Under the pieces are notes generated by a model. It made no database searches and was not told where the DNA came from. It worked only from the letters and a program-made list of their open reading frames with translations. Of a stretch of DNA of 6,622 nt, positions 6,561-6,622 are shown one piece after another. Origin of the DNA: an uncultured Bacteroidota bacterium (GTDB taxonomy: Bacteria; Bacteroidota; Bacteroidia; Chitinophagales; Saprospiraceae); NCBI GenBank assembly GCA_937952445.1, contig CALGAA010000053.1:1-6622 (forward strand), in the 5' to 3' direction. Every line of letters starts with the position of its first letter. Positions within the stretch are counted from its first letter, which is position 1. A program made the translations under genes and the position numbers.

Positions 6561-6622
6561 ATGAAAACTCAAACTTTGAAAAGTAAAATGAATAAAAAGG
6601 AAACTCAAAAGACGGTATGGAT
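6561..6622 (+). CDS. Start of an unidentified gene cut by the right edge
   Basis: ATG at 6561 opens a frame that stays open to the end of the window, reading MKTQTLKSK, then MNKKETQKTVW from a second in-frame ATG at 6588. The Lys-rich opening and A-rich leader resemble other starts in this cluster. Only 20 codons are visible, so no family can be named. The ATG at 6588 may be the better start, as it has the A-rich AAGTAAA context just upstream. AAACTCAAA occurs at 6564-6572 and again at 6601-6609, making a Thr-Gln repeat in the peptide. It lies 46 bp after paralogue 2 on the same strand, so it probably belongs to the same transcript. Confidence 0.45.
   Translation, partial: MKTQTLKSKMNKKETQKTVW

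Overview
The window holds part of a metabolic gene cluster, all of it on the plus strand. Base composition is moderate in GC. The starts have A/T-rich leaders without a Shine-Dalgarno sequence (for example the leader of the gene at 5060). Two genes encode exported proteins with short signal peptides. These traits fit a Bacteroidota-type bacterium, probably environmental. Other phyla that carry the same families, such as Planctomycetes, cannot be excluded by eye. No rRNA, tRNA, CRISPR, transposase, attachment site or intrinsic terminator was seen.

Layout: (1) bases 2-220, C-terminal end of a probable dihydrodipicolinate-synthase-family (DapA/NanA-type) lyase that enters from the left. (2) 239-1003, a phytanoyl-CoA dioxygenase (PhyH) family Fe(II)/2-oxoglutarate oxygenase. 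(3) 1064-2584, a secreted protein that looks like a beta-propeller glycosidase with a C-terminal beta domain. (4) 2708-3811, an amidohydrolase-2 type metal-dependent hydrolase. (5) 3705-5045, a class-III PLP aminotransferase resembling glutamate-1-semialdehyde aminomutase, overlapping gene 4 in another frame. (6) 5060-6514, a second secreted protein paralogous to gene 3. (7) From about 6561 (or 6588), the start of another gene cut by the window edge.

Spacing is tight (18, 60, 123, -107, 14 and 46 bp), so the genes are probably one transcript. The inferred logic is a catabolic or modifying pathway. Two exported proteins would act on an external, probably carbohydrate, substrate. A cytoplasmic set (aldolase-type lyase, oxygenase, hydrolase or decarboxylase, aminotransferase) would process a small acid or amino-sugar-like product. 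The substrate cannot be read from sequence.

The points most worth checking are the 4/5 junction, the gene gaps and the paralogue pair. At the junction, amidohydrolase-frame residues resembling an aminotransferase N-terminus meet the conserved VIPGGT motif of the other frame, suggesting a split or frameshifted fusion. The gaps contain chains of tiny ORFs linked by stop/start overlaps. The two divergent secreted paralogues bracket the hydrolase/aminotransferase pair.
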